Positions 24,567-33,370 of a stretch of DNA of 64,000 bases are shown in pieces. Where the stretch lies: NCBI RefSeq assembly GCF_965283645.1, contig NZ_CBDIPG010000001.1, forward strand, positions 2,170,001-2,234,000, written 5' to 3'. Each line of letters begins with the position of its first letter. Positions within the stretch are counted from its first letter, which is position 1. The notes beneath the pieces are model-generated. The model searched no databases. It worked only from the letters and a program-made list of their open reading frames with translations, and was not told where the DNA came from. The position numbers and the translations under genes are program-made. The DNA is from Kordia sp965283645. GTDB taxonomy: Bacteria > Bacteroidota > Bacteroidia > Flavobacteriales > Flavobacteriaceae.

Positions 24567-26324
24567 ATGCGAAAATTTATAGCAAGTATTCTTACAGTTT
24601 TTTGTGTGCTTTTTAGTGTAAATGCACAAGAAATTGACGGAACATGGAACTTTAGCAACATTCAAAATTCGATTGGTGAAAACATCATTCCTATTGCTAA
24701 AAATGATAAACTTACGCTTAAAACAGGAGAGTTTCAATATCAACTTGCGGCTAAAAACAATTTAAAAGCTAGCGGAGATTATATCTATCAAAATAATTTA
24801 TTAGTTTTTTACTACAACCAGCCAACAGATACAATTCGTAAATACAAAATTACTTCATTAACGGATTCTACCTTGGTGTTTAATGAAAAAGGTGTTTCGT
24901 ATCATTTTACAAAAAAACAAGAAAAAGAAGCACAAGTTACAGCAACTACAAATTCAGAGGTCTCTCAAATTATACCAAGTGAAGGATTTAGCACTAAAAG
25001 TTTAATCAGAGGAATTTTAGGAATGTTTGTACTTCTGGTAATCGCTTTTTTATGTAGTAGTAATCGGAAAGCTATTAACTGGAAAACTGTCGGATTGGGA
25101 CTTGCCTTTCAGTTAATTATTGCTATCGGAGTATTAAAAATTGATGCTGTAAAAAATGTATTTGAAGGAATTGGACAAGTATTTATTAACATCCTCAATT
25201 ACACAAAAGCTGGAAGTGAATTTCTGTTTGGAGGCATGATGAATGTGGAATCGTTCGGATTCATATTTGCGTTTCAAGTATTACCAACCATCATCTTTTT
25301 CTCTGCATTAACTTCCGTTTTATTTTATTTAGGATTAATTCAAAGGTTGGTAAAAGGAATGGCTTGGGTTTTGACAAAAATTTTAGGAATTTCTGGTGCA
25401 GAAAGCTTATCCGTAGCTGGAAATATCTTTTTAGGTCAAACAGAAGCACCATTATTAATAAAAGCCTATTTAGAAAGAATGACACGTTCCGAAATTTTGC
25501 TGGTCATGATTGGCGGAATGGCTACAGTTGCCGGAGCTGTATTAGCAGCGTACATTGGGTTTTTAGGTGGTGATGATCCTGATTTACAATTGGTATATGC
25601 AAAACACTTATTAGCGGCTTCTGTAATGGCAGCACCAGGTGCGATTGTTATCTCAAAAATATTATATCCACAACAAGAAAAAATTGACAACAACATTGAA
25701 GTTTCACAAGAAAAAATAGGTTCTAACATTTTAGACGCCATTGCAAACGGAACTACAGAAGGTTTAAAACTTGCTGTTAATGTTGGTGCAATGCTACTCG
25801 TTTTTGTAGCGTTTATTGCAATGTTCAATGGTATTTTGGGAGGTCTTGCTGGTTTTGACGGGTTCACTATTACTTCCTTAAATATTGATTGGCATTTTAC
25901 ATCTCTTAATGAAATTATTGCCGCAAATACTCCATATGACTCATTATCGCTTGAATTTATATTAGGGTATCTTTTTGCTCCTTTAATGTGGTTAATTGGC
26001 GTTGACAGTCAAGATATGTCACTTATGGGACAATTATTAGGAATTAAACTAGCGGCAAGCGAATTTATTGGATACATACAATTAGCAGAATTGAAAAACG
26101 TAGCGAACGCAACGCACTTAACATACAACAAATCTATAATTATGGCAACCTATATGTTATGTGGATTTGCCAACTTTGCATCTATTGGAATTCAAATTGG
26201 TGGAATTGGTTCACTTGCGCCAGGACAACGTAAAACATTATCAGAATTTGGTATTAAAGCATTAATTGGTGGAACAATTGCTTCTCTGATTTCTGCTACA
26301 ATTGCAGGAATGTTGATTGGATAA
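24567..26324 (+). CDS. Concentrative nucleoside transporter with periplasmic N-terminal domain
   Basis: Residues 1-20 are a signal peptide (ending VNA-Q), 21-115 a small beta-rich lipocalin-like domain (IDGTWNFSNIQN), and 145-585 the CNT/NupC permease with about ten helices, including the conserved nucleoside-binding motif GNIFLGQTEAPLLIKAYL and the late CGFANFASIGIQIGGIGSLAP. It should import nucleosides with Na+ or H+, feeding salvage by the deoxynucleoside kinase. The fused N-terminal domain is not part of the classic NupC. It is co-directional with and 12 bp from the BFN gene. Confidence 0.9.
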   Translation: MRKFIASILTVFCVLFSVNAQEIDGTWNFSNIQNSIGENIIPIAKNDKLTLKTGEFQYQLAAKNNLKASGDYIYQNNLLVFYYNQPTDTIRKYKITSLTDSTLVFNEKGVSYHFTKKQEKEAQVTATTNSEVSQIIPSEGFSTKSLIRGILGMFVLLVIAFLCSSNRKAINWKTVGLGLAFQLIIAIGVLKIDAVKNVFEGIGQVFINILNYTKAGSEFLFGGMMNVESFGFIFAFQVLPTIIFFSALTSVLFYLGLIQRLVKGMAWVLTKILGISGAESLSVAGNIFLGQTEAPLLIKAYLERMTRSEILLVMIGGMATVAGAVLAAYIGFLGGDDPDLQLVYAKHLLAASVMAAPGAIVISKILYPQQEKIDNNIEVSQEKIGSNILDAIANGTTEGLKLAVNVGAMLLVFVAFIAMFNGILGGLAGFDGFTITSLNIDWHFTSLNEIIAANTPYDSLSLEFILGYLFAPLMWLIGVDSQDMSLMGQLLGIKLAASEFIGYIQLAELKNVANATHLTYNKSIIMATYMLCGFANFASIGIQIGGIGSLAPGQRKTLSEFGIKALIGGTIASLISATIAGMLIG

Positions 26325-26357
26325 TCATTCAAGCTCACTTCATAAAATTAAACATAC

Positions 26358-26402
26358 AAAGTGCATTTTATCTAGTATACTTATGGATAAAATGCACTTT
26401 TG
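26358..26402 (+). terminator. Terminator after the nucleoside transporter gene
   Basis: A 15-bp stem (26358-26372 with 26386-26400, half AAAGTGCATTTTATC) is followed by TTTTG. Confidence 0.82.
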
Positions 26403-26454
26403 CTTTTGTCAAAAAATAAAATCAACTTTAAAAACTAATAAAAATTGTAAATTG

Positions 26455-26468
26455 TCGTTTAAAAACGA
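26455..26468. promoter_or_regulatory. Inverted repeat before the Xre-RES operon, candidate operator
   Basis: TCGTTT-AA-AAACGA lies 20 bp before the antitoxin ATG, flanked by two copies of GTAAATT (one on each side). Antitoxins of this class normally repress their own promoter, so this is a plausible autoregulatory site. Confidence 0.45.
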
Positions 26469-26488
26469 AAAAATTCGTAAATTTATTT

Positions 26489-27124
26489 ATGGAAAATGCA
26501 ACAACACATACAAAAGATCAAAAATCAACTACTGATTTCTTCAAAATATTAGATAAAATCATTCAGCCTACTGTTGATAATTTTATTCCTGTTCCAAAAA
26601 TTCAAACCAAAAACGCACAAGTTGGAGAACAAGGTATTATGTATCAAAATTCTACAAATACTGCAAAAAGTGTGTTTATGAGCGCGAGAACTATCGCACT
26701 TGATGCAACCAAAAATAAAAAACAAGAACATTTTCAAAGACGTTTTTTATATTCTGATATTGACACTATTGCATCTGCACGAAATGGAATTGAATTCAAT
26801 GATTTTAAAGAAGTGTATGATTTATTGAAATTATCCAATGGGAAATGGGCTGAAATTATTGGAATTAGCGAACGCACCATGCAAAGTATTCTTAAAGAAA
26901 AAAGAAATCTTGATCAGAATAAATCTGAAAAACTATTGTCTTTTTTAACCTTAATTGAATATGCATTAGATGTTCTCGGAAACGAAAAAAATGTTGAAGA
27001 ATGGCTCAACTATAAATCTCCAGCTTTACAAAGTAAAGCTCCTATTGAATATGTAGATACTTTTCAAGGCATTAGTATGCTCCGCGAGCAATTATTTAAA
27101 ATTGATACAGGTAATTTCGTATGA
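26489..27124 (+). CDS. Xre/MbcA/ParS-type antitoxin of a RES-Xre system
   Basis: The 211-residue protein contains a helix-turn-helix region near 118-150 (NGKWAEIIGISERTMQSILKEK) and a C-terminal toxin-binding (DUF2384) segment (NVEEWLNYKSPALQSKAPIEYV). These are the two parts of antitoxins that pair with RES toxins. The stop overlaps the toxin start by ATGA. The N-terminal 80 residues are longer than in many relatives and look low in conserved features. The pair lies between the nucleoside transporter and thyA genes. Confidence 0.88.
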   Translation: MENATTHTKDQKSTTDFFKILDKIIQPTVDNFIPVPKIQTKNAQVGEQGIMYQNSTNTAKSVFMSARTIALDATKNKKQEHFQRRFLYSDIDTIASARNGIEFNDFKEVYDLLKLSNGKWAEIIGISERTMQSILKEKRNLDQNKSEKLLSFLTLIEYALDVLGNEKNVEEWLNYKSPALQSKAPIEYVDTFQGISMLREQLFKIDTGNFV

Positions 27125-27579
27125 TTGTTTACAGAGTTTGCAGTTCTAAATACGCAACTAATATTTCGGGAGAAAGTTCACGAAAACAAAAAAATAATCG
27201 TTGGAATTCTTTTGGAACGCCAATGTTGTATACTTCTGATAGTCCAGCTTTGTGTGCTGTAGAAATTCATCAATATCTTCCGCCTTCATTTATTCCAGTA
27301 GATTATTCGTTACTTAAAATTGAAATACCAGATGAAGATCATTTATTAATTGATGAAGCATTTTTTGAAGATAAAGTATGGATTGATCAATTGGCAATTA
27401 CACAAAGGTTTGGTGATTTTTTTATAGAAAAGAAAGAGCATTTAATTATGAAAGTTCCTTCCGCTATGATTTCTTCTTGTTTTAATTATTTAATCAATCC
27501 GATGCATAAAGATTTTAACGAAGTAACTATAGTAAATTCAATGACGTTTCCGATGGAAGGAAAACTATTCAGGAAGTAA
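27121..27579 (+). CDS. RES-domain toxin (NAD+-degrading)
   Basis: RES toxins deplete cellular NAD+ by phosphorolysis or hydrolysis. The 152 residues show the family landmarks YRVCSSKYA with the N-terminal Arg, NNRWNSFGTPMLYTSDSPALCAVEIHQ with the conserved Tyr-Ser and Glu, and a C-terminal strand segment ending NSMTFPMEGKLFRK. Its start overlaps the antitoxin stop (ATGA), as expected of a coupled type II module. Confidence 0.9.
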   Translation: MIVYRVCSSKYATNISGESSRKQKNNRWNSFGTPMLYTSDSPALCAVEIHQYLPPSFIPVDYSLLKIEIPDEDHLLIDEAFFEDKVWIDQLAITQRFGDFFIEKKEHLIMKVPSAMISSCFNYLINPMHKDFNEVTIVNSMTFPMEGKLFRK

Positions 27580-27706
27580 TTATGGCGTAATTAATTATGG
27601 TTAATAACCTATTGATAAAATCCAAACACTTTAGTTCAAAATCAAGGCGTTTTTTTTATTTTTACGAACTATAAATTGTATTGCTATACTATTAAAAGAA
27701 AACACC

Positions 27707-28531
27707 ATGAGACAGTATTTAGACCTCGTTAAACATGTACTTGAGCACGGAAATGAAAAAGGAGATCGTACAGGAACGGGAACAAAAAGTGTATTTGGAT
27801 ATCAAATGCGTTTCGATCTGAATGAAGGTTTTCCAATGGTAACTACTAAAAAGTTACATTTAAAATCGATTGTTCATGAGCTTTTATGGTTTATAAAAGG
27901 TGATACAAATGTAAAATATTTACAAGAAAATGGCGTGCGTATTTGGAATGAATGGGCAGATGAAAATGGTGATTTAGGACCAGTGTACGGACATCAATGG
28001 CGTAATTGGAATAGCGAAAGTATTGATCAATTATCAGAAGTAATTGAAACGTTAAAAAATAATCCTAATAGCAGACGCATGATGGTTTCTGCTTGGAATC
28101 CAAGTGTATTGCCAAATACTAAAATTTCATTCAGTGAAAATGTTGCCAACGGAAAAGCCGCCTTGCCTCCATGTCATGCGTTTTTTCAGTTTTATGTAGC
28201 AGACGGGAAATTATCATGTCAACTCTACCAACGAAGCGCAGATGTGTTTTTAGGCGTTCCGTTTAATATTGCTTCGTATGCGTTGTTAACAATGATGATG
28301 GCAAAAGTATGTGGATATGAATATGGCGACTTTATACACACTTTTGGTGATGCACATATTTACAGCAATCATTTTGAGCAAGTGGAATTACAATTAACAC
28401 GTGAGCCGTTTCCATTACCAACCATGAAAATAAATCCTGAAATCAATAGTATTTTCGATTTCAAGTTTGAAGATTTTAAATTGGAAAACTACCAACATCA
28501 TCCAGGTATTAAAGGTGCTGTGGCAATTTAA
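27707..28531 (+). CDS. thyA: Thymidylate synthase
   Basis: ThyA methylates dUMP to dTMP with methylenetetrahydrofolate. The 274 residues include DRTGTGTKSVFGYQMRFDL, the GPVYGHQWRNW signature, nucleophile C156 in LPPCHAFFQFYV, QLYQRSADVFLGVPFNIASYALL and the C-terminal HPGIKGAVAI. The fold length is that of the E. coli type. DHFR, the enzyme that recycles its dihydrofolate product, is encoded 2.4 kb downstream on the same strand. Confidence 0.97.
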   Translation: MRQYLDLVKHVLEHGNEKGDRTGTGTKSVFGYQMRFDLNEGFPMVTTKKLHLKSIVHELLWFIKGDTNVKYLQENGVRIWNEWADENGDLGPVYGHQWRNWNSESIDQLSEVIETLKNNPNSRRMMVSAWNPSVLPNTKISFSENVANGKAALPPCHAFFQFYVADGKLSCQLYQRSADVFLGVPFNIASYALLTMMMAKVCGYEYGDFIHTFGDAHIYSNHFEQVELQLTREPFPLPTMKINPEINSIFDFKFEDFKLENYQHHPGIKGAVAI

Positions 28532-28536
28532 TTCAC

Positions 28537-29064
28537 ATGAAACCACGACTAATTATTTTATCTGATTTATGGGGAAAGCAAAAATCGGCGTGGATTCAAT
28601 TCTATATAGAAAAACTAAGTCCTGTATTTAACATACAGTATTATGATTGTTGTGAATTAGGAAAAATCGAAACTTCAACATACACACAAGAACATTTACA
28701 CCAACAATTTGTTTCTTTCGGAATTGAAAATGCTGTAAAACAATTACTTCAGTTAGAAAAGAATTCTATTCACGTACTATCTTTTAGTATTGGAGGTATA
28801 ATTGCTTGGAAAGCAGCATTACTTGGATTACCTTTATTATCATTAAATACAATTTCTGCAACACGATTGCGTCATGAAACTAGTATTCTTAAAATTCCTG
28901 TTCAATTATATTTTGGAATGAATGATGCACACAAACCATCTGATAATTGGTGTAATCAATTCAGCAGTGAAAACATTACTCATTTTGATGATGAATCGCA
29001 TGAAATGTATCGGAAAGAAAAAATTGCAGTATTAGTCTGCAAAAAAATAATAGAAGCGAATTAA
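28537..29064 (+). CDS. Small alpha/beta-hydrolase-like protein
   Basis: The 175-residue protein begins RLIILSDLWGKQKS, has a nucleophile-elbow-like VLSFSIGGIIAWKAA (Ser where the first Gly of GxSxG is usual), an Asp in YFGMNDAHKPSDNW, and a His in FDDESHEMYRK. This Ser-Asp-His order is that of a serine hydrolase, but the chain is short and lacks a cap domain. It begins 5 bp after thyA and ends 6 bp before the GNAT gene, so it belongs to that operon. Substrate unknown. Confidence 0.65.
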   Translation: MKPRLIILSDLWGKQKSAWIQFYIEKLSPVFNIQYYDCCELGKIETSTYTQEHLHQQFVSFGIENAVKQLLQLEKNSIHVLSFSIGGIIAWKAALLGLPLLSLNTISATRLRHETSILKIPVQLYFGMNDAHKPSDNWCNQFSSENITHFDDESHEMYRKEKIAVLVCKKIIEAN

Positions 29065-29070
29065 TCAGAT

Positions 29071-29664
29071 ATGATTTTATTAGATTTTAATAAAAACTAC
29101 ATTTTAGACAATGGTTTTGTCCAATTGCGCCCGTTAACCATGGACGATTTTGAGCATCTTCTTCCTTTTTCTATGAAGGAACCTGAATTATGGAAATATT
29201 CCTTAACACCAGCAGATGGAGAAGAAAATTTAAGAAAGTACATGCAAACGGCAATTCAAGCACGAATTGAAAAAAAAGCATATCCTTTTATTGTATATGA
29301 TAAGCGTTTCAACACCTATGCAGGTTGTACACGTTTTTATGATTTTCAGCAACTACATCAAGCAGTTTCTTTAGGTTATACATGGTATGGAAAAGAATTT
29401 CAAGGTACTGGACTGAATAAGAATTGTAAATTTTTACTGCTTCAGTTTGCATTCGAACATATGAAAGTTCAACGTGTAGAGTTTAGAGCAGATCATACGA
29501 ATAAACGTAGCATTGCGGCTATGAAAAGTATTGGCTGTAAAGAAGAAGGTGTTTTGCGGAGCAATTGCGCTTCACCAACTGGTAGACGAGACAGTATTGT
29601 ACTAAGTATTTTAAAATATGAGTGGTTTAGCGGTATTAAAAAAGAGCTGGCTAAAAAACTATAA
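29071..29664 (+). CDS. GNAT family N-acetyltransferase (RimJ/RimL type)
   Basis: The 197 residues follow the RimJ/RimL pattern: VQLRPLTMDDFEHLLPF at the N-terminus, GCTRFYDFQ, then GYTWYGKEFQGTGLNKNCKFLLLQFAFE, where the acetyl-CoA pyrophosphate loop (Q-x-x-G-T/G) falls, and VEFRADHTNKRSIAAMKSIGCKEEGVLR. The likely role is acetyl transfer to an amine, peptide or protein N-terminus. It is the last gene of the thyA run and is followed by a palindromic repeat. Confidence 0.88.
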   Translation: MILLDFNKNYILDNGFVQLRPLTMDDFEHLLPFSMKEPELWKYSLTPADGEENLRKYMQTAIQARIEKKAYPFIVYDKRFNTYAGCTRFYDFQQLHQAVSLGYTWYGKEFQGTGLNKNCKFLLLQFAFEHMKVQRVEFRADHTNKRSIAAMKSIGCKEEGVLRSNCASPTGRRDSIVLSILKYEWFSGIKKELAKKL

Positions 29665-29748
29665 AACGAAGCAATCTGTAAATCAATAATTTAAATTTCA
29701 CAGATTGCTTCACTTCATTCGCAATGACTATTTTTTCAGACAGCCTCG
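29665..29748. repeat. Palindromic dispersed repeat, copy lacking the left outer arm
   Basis: GAAGCAATCTGT (from 29668) pairs with ACAGATTGCTTC, followed by a middle-arm-like TTCGCAATGAC and an outer arm CAGACAGCCTC. It matches the right two thirds of the element at 33371-33501 and sits between convergent genes, where it could act as a terminator. Confidence 0.8.
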
Positions 29749-29770
29749 TTTTTGTGATTGTTATATAAAA

Positions 29771-30067
29771 TTACAAGCTTAATACGCCGTTTTCAGCAGC
29801 TGCGAAATCATTCCACTTATATGCGTCAGCTTGTTCATCATTTGCGTATAAACCATCAACTACGTATCTAAATTCGTATTCGTTGTCTTTTTCTAAATCG
29901 ACAGTACCTTTAAAGGTTCCATTTTTTAACTTTTTTAAGCTCGTTGCTTCTGTATTCCATTCATTAAAATTTCCGACTACAGAAACCGCTTCTGCTTCTT
30001 TTGCCGCAACACTAAATGTTACTTTACATATAGGTTTGCTTTTTAAATATTGCTTTTTAATTGCCAT
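29771..30067 (-). CDS. Isoamylase early-set (CBM48/E-set) domain protein
   Basis: The 98 residues are a single immunoglobulin-like E-set domain: KVTFSVAAKEAEAVSVVGNFNEWN is the hallmark carbohydrate-binding strand pair of glycogen branching enzymes and AMPK-beta, followed by LKKLKNGTFKGTVDLEKDNEYEFRYVVDG. There is no catalytic domain, so it may bind glucans or serve as a regulatory subunit. A perfect promoter lies directly upstream. Confidence 0.88.
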   Translation of the reverse strand: MAIKKQYLKSKPICKVTFSVAAKEAEAVSVVGNFNEWNTEATSLKKLKNGTFKGTVDLEKDNEYEFRYVVDGLYANDEQADAYKWNDFAAAENGVLSL

Positions 30068-30089
30068 AATTTCAAGTGTTTGTTATCGT

Positions 30090-30120
30090 CAAATGTATAG
30101 AAGAATTTTCCGCAAACAAA
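30090..30120 (-). promoter_or_regulatory. Consensus promoter of the isoamylase-domain gene
   Basis: On the minus strand TTTG (30117-30120), exactly 19 bp, then TACATTTG (30090-30097): a full match to TTTG-N19-TAnnTTTG. The remainder of the 346-bp gap up to 30413 has no reading frame over about 15 codons and only the promoter region of the next gene (a -7-like TATCTTTA about 30 bp before its start). Confidence 0.82.
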
Positions 30121-30416
30121 TGAATGAGTTCACAAAAATGAAAGAATTATGATTTTGCTAATAAACTCCAATTAAATTCAAAAAGAATGAAAAAAAACAC
30201 ACCTTTAATTAACAGATTATCAATACGATTTTAAAGGGTTTTCACCTGATTCTCAACGATATCGATTGCGTAAAATATAAATATCGCAGACAAATTATAG
30301 AATACATTCATCTAAATAAATTGCATTTCATAGTGAAATTTCATCTTTTCGCATCAACAGAATGCAGTATTCAAAAAAGAAAAGTATCTTTATATCATTA
30401 AAAAAATTACACAGTG

Positions 30417-30902
30417 ATGAAAAAAATAATTATTCCCGTTTTATTTTGTTTGATAGCTCATATTGGATTTGCTCAAAAAGCAACAAATATGTCAACCATA
30501 AAAGTAGGCCCTAATGGAACTATTCATTATTCTCAAATGGACAACGCGCCATTATTTGCAGGATGTGAGAATGCTGGCACTACAAAACAACAGAATAAAT
30601 GTACTGAGAATAAAGTTCAAGCGTACCTTCAAAAAAGCTTTGATAAAAACACTGCAAAGTCAATTTCCGCAAAAAGAAATATTGTTGATAATAATGTATA
30701 TGTTCGTTTCATTGTAAACAAACAAGGAGCTATAGAAAATATAGGTGTACGTGTAAGCAATGAGCAAATGAAAGCTGAAATTAAAAGAATTGTAGCTACT
30801 TTACCTCGTTTCTCAAAAGGGACACATCAAGGAAAAGCTGTAAACACATCTTTTTCTTATTGGTTTCAAGCTGATTTATTATTGAGAAATGCTGCGGAAT
30901 AA
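30417..30902 (+). CDS. Exported TonB C-terminal-like domain protein
   Basis: The start is the ATG at 30417, 3 bp inside a GTG-started frame. A signal peptide (ends IGFA-Q) is followed by the module PLFAGCENAGTTKQQNKCTENKVQAYL and RNIVDNNVYVRFIVNKQGAIENIGVRVS, which in flavobacteria marks a TonB C-terminal-type fold (energy transducer TonB-like). Unlike true TonB it has a cleavable signal and no Pro-rich spanner, so a periplasmic binding role is more likely than energy transduction. It lies 13 bp before the DHFR fusion gene. Confidence 0.8.
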   Translation: MKKIIIPVLFCLIAHIGFAQKATNMSTIKVGPNGTIHYSQMDNAPLFAGCENAGTTKQQNKCTENKVQAYLQKSFDKNTAKSISAKRNIVDNNVYVRFIVNKQGAIENIGVRVSNEQMKAEIKRIVATLPRFSKGTHQGKAVNTSFSYWFQADLLLRNAAE

Positions 30903-30915
30903 AAACTAAAGTCAC

Positions 30916-31845
30916 ATGTTCGGCAAAAAAAATAAACCTACCACGCAAATCGATCAAGAACAACTTGAACTTATTGAAACAGCGCAAAAACGCATCAAGC
31001 AAAAAAAGCGACTGTATTATCATTTAGTCATTTTTATTATTGGTTCTGCTTTTTTAGTCCTCTTAAATGTAGTTTTAGGATTTGGAGAAGACTTTACACT
31101 GTTTCAAACTCAATGGTTTGTTTGGGCTGTATTGGCTTGGTTATTTGTATTCTTATTTCATGCATTTGATGTATTTATCACCAAAAAATTCTTAGGAAAA
31201 GATTGGGAAGCAAAACAATTGGAAAAATTAGTTGCCAAGCAAGAATTTCGCATCGAAAAACTAAAACAAAAATTTTTAAAACAAGAAACTGAAATTGCTA
31301 AAACACAAGCAATGGATGAAATTATTAATACACCACAACCAATTCCAGCAAGAAGTTCGTTATCTATAATTGTGGCGGCGGCTGAAAACAATATCATTGG
31401 CAAAGACAATGAATTAATTTGGCATTTGAGTAATGATTTAAAACGTTTTAAAGAATTAACTTCAGGACACCATATTATTATGGGACGCAAAACATTTGAA
31501 AGCTTCCCAAAACCATTACCAAATAGAACACATATTGTCATAACACGTCAAAAAGACTACCAAGTACCTAAAGGTGTCATTGTTGTAAATTCTATTCAAG
31601 ATGCAGTACATATTGCAACAACAAACGATGCGCAACCATTTGTAATTGGTGGTGGCGAAATATACAGGCAAGCACTTCCATTTGCTACAAAAATTGAATT
31701 GACACGTGTACACCACGAATTTGAAGGTGATGCTTTTTTCCCAGAAATTGATTTAAAAGAATGGAAAGAAATTGCCAACACTCTTCATACAAAAGATGCC
31801 AAACACGATTATGAATTCTCTTTTATTACATATGAAAGAATCTAA
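30916..31845 (+). CDS. folA: Fusion of a 2TM domain with dihydrofolate reductase
   Basis: Residues 1-115 form a 2TM domain: a basic N-terminus, two helices (about 38-58 and 70-92) and the flanking FHAFDVFITKKFLGKDWE typical of that family. A charged coiled coil (about 105-140) leads to a complete DHFR (about 147-309): LSIIVAAAENNIIGKDNELIWHL, HHIIMGRKTFESFPKPLPNR, and PFVIGGGEIYRQALP. DHFR reduces dihydrofolate to tetrahydrofolate with NADPH. The fusion would tether the enzyme to the membrane. An internal Met (near 134) could also start a free DHFR. thyA is 2.4 kb upstream. Confidence 0.9.
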   Translation: MFGKKNKPTTQIDQEQLELIETAQKRIKQKKRLYYHLVIFIIGSAFLVLLNVVLGFGEDFTLFQTQWFVWAVLAWLFVFLFHAFDVFITKKFLGKDWEAKQLEKLVAKQEFRIEKLKQKFLKQETEIAKTQAMDEIINTPQPIPARSSLSIIVAAAENNIIGKDNELIWHLSNDLKRFKELTSGHHIIMGRKTFESFPKPLPNRTHIVITRQKDYQVPKGVIVVNSIQDAVHIATTNDAQPFVIGGGEIYRQALPFATKIELTRVHHEFEGDAFFPEIDLKEWKEIANTLHTKDAKHDYEFSFITYERI

Positions 31846-31947
31846 ATATATATTCCCTTAAAATTCTTTATTTTTGCATCAACTAATTTAAAAACAATCG
31901 CTTTTTTCGACTATTTAAAACAGTTGAAGAAAAAATAAGACATACAC

Positions 31948-32838
31948 ATGAAAGCATATATATTTCCAGGGCAAGGCGCTCAATTTACAGGAATGGGATT
32001 AGACCTTTATGAAAAATCAGATATTGCACAAGGTCTTTTTGAAGATGCCAATGATATTTTAGGATTTCATATTACAGATATCATGTTTGAAGGTACTCCG
32101 GAAGATTTAAAACAAACGAAAGTTACGCAACCTGCTATCTTTTTACATTCTGTTATTTTAAGTAAAGTATTAGGTGATACATTTCAGCCAGAAATGGTTG
32201 CAGGACATTCTTTAGGAGAACTTTCTGCCTTAGTTGCCAATGGAGCATTAACTTTTGAAGATGGCTTAAAACTTGTTTCACAACGTGCTTTAGCCATGCA
32301 AAAAGCTTGTGAAGCACAACAAAGTACAATGGCGGCCGTTTTAGGTTTAGATAATGAAGTTGTTGAAAAAATATGTAGTGAAACTCCAGGAATTGTGGTT
32401 GCGGCAAATTACAACTGTCCAGGTCAAATTGTGATTTCAGGAGAAATTGATGCCATCAATACTGCTTGCGAAACGTTAAAAGAAGCTGGCGCTAGAAGAG
32501 CTTTGGTATTACCTGTTGGTGGCGCTTTTCATTCACCTCTTATGGAGCCTGCACGAGAAGAATTAGCCGCAGCTATTGAAAATACAACATTTGTCAATCC
32601 AAATTGTCCTATTTATCAAAATGTGACAACAACTGCAATAATCGATGCTACTGAAATTAAAAAGAATCTAATTTCGCAATTAACAGCTCCTGTAAAGTGG
32701 ACACAATCAATACAGCAAATGATTACAGATGGAGCGACTTCATTTACAGAAGTTGGCCCAGGAAAAGTGTTGCAGGGATTATTACGTAAAATTGATCGTT
32801 CTGTAGCCGCACAAAGTGCTACTTTTGGAGAAGAATAA
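31948..32838 (+). CDS. fabD: Malonyl-CoA:ACP transacylase
   Basis: FabD loads malonyl groups onto acyl carrier protein for fatty acid synthesis. The 296 residues include the N-terminal YIFPGQGAQFTGMG, the nucleophile S88 in VAGHSLGELSALV, VVAANYNCPGQIVISG, and the late FTEVGPGKVLQGL. A -7-type box TATTTTTG (31869-31876) lies upstream. lspA follows 15 bp downstream. Confidence 0.96.
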   Translation: MKAYIFPGQGAQFTGMGLDLYEKSDIAQGLFEDANDILGFHITDIMFEGTPEDLKQTKVTQPAIFLHSVILSKVLGDTFQPEMVAGHSLGELSALVANGALTFEDGLKLVSQRALAMQKACEAQQSTMAAVLGLDNEVVEKICSETPGIVVAANYNCPGQIVISGEIDAINTACETLKEAGARRALVLPVGGAFHSPLMEPAREELAAAIENTTFVNPNCPIYQNVTTTAIIDATEIKKNLISQLTAPVKWTQSIQQMITDGATSFTEVGPGKVLQGLLRKIDRSVAAQSATFGEE

Positions 32839-32853
32839 ATTTATACAATTGCT

Positions 32854-33360
32854 ATGAAAATTTCTAGAACGTTTCGAATGTTGTTGATTTTCGGACTGAT
32901 TTTAATGAACGTTGGTTGTGACCAAGTTTCTAAATCAGTGGCGCGAACTCACATTGATGCAAAGGAACAAATTTATGTGATAGGAGAATATTTAGTTTTA
33001 ATGAAAACTGAAAATAAAGGCGCATTTCTAGGATTTTTATCTACATTAGAAAACCCAATATTGAAAGCTATTCTTTTAATTTTACTACCAATTGCAGTAT
33101 TGTTCTTTATTTTACGAATGATTATTGTTAATACAGACTTAGATAAGTATATGATTTTCGGATTGTGCTGTATTATTGGTGGTGGAATCGGGAATTTGTA
33201 TGATCGGATTTTATACAGTTCTGTAACCGATTTTATGCATATTGATTTAGGTGGCGTTTTTAAAACTGGAATTTTCAATATGGCAGATGTTTCTGTGATG
33301 TTAGGAACAGGATTATTGATTTTTTCCTTTATCAAACGAAAAGAATTTTCCATATCATAA
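32854..33360 (+). CDS. lspA: Lipoprotein signal peptidase (signal peptidase II)
   Basis: This four-helix inner-membrane aspartic protease removes signal peptides from prolipoproteins. The 168 residues show CDQVSKSVARTHI near the N-terminus, ENKGAFLGF, GGGIGNLYDRILYSSVTDFMHI and FNMADVSVMLG, which contain the two catalytic aspartates. It is co-transcribed with fabD (15 bp gap) and followed by a palindromic repeat. It will process the lipoproteins in this window (2284, 41271, 51069). Confidence 0.95.
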   Translation: MKISRTFRMLLIFGLILMNVGCDQVSKSVARTHIDAKEQIYVIGEYLVLMKTENKGAFLGFLSTLENPILKAILLILLPIAVLFFILRMIIVNTDLDKYMIFGLCCIIGGGIGNLYDRILYSSVTDFMHIDLGGVFKTGIFNMADVSVMLGTGLLIFSFIKRKEFSIS

Positions 33361-33370
33361 CTAATAAAAA

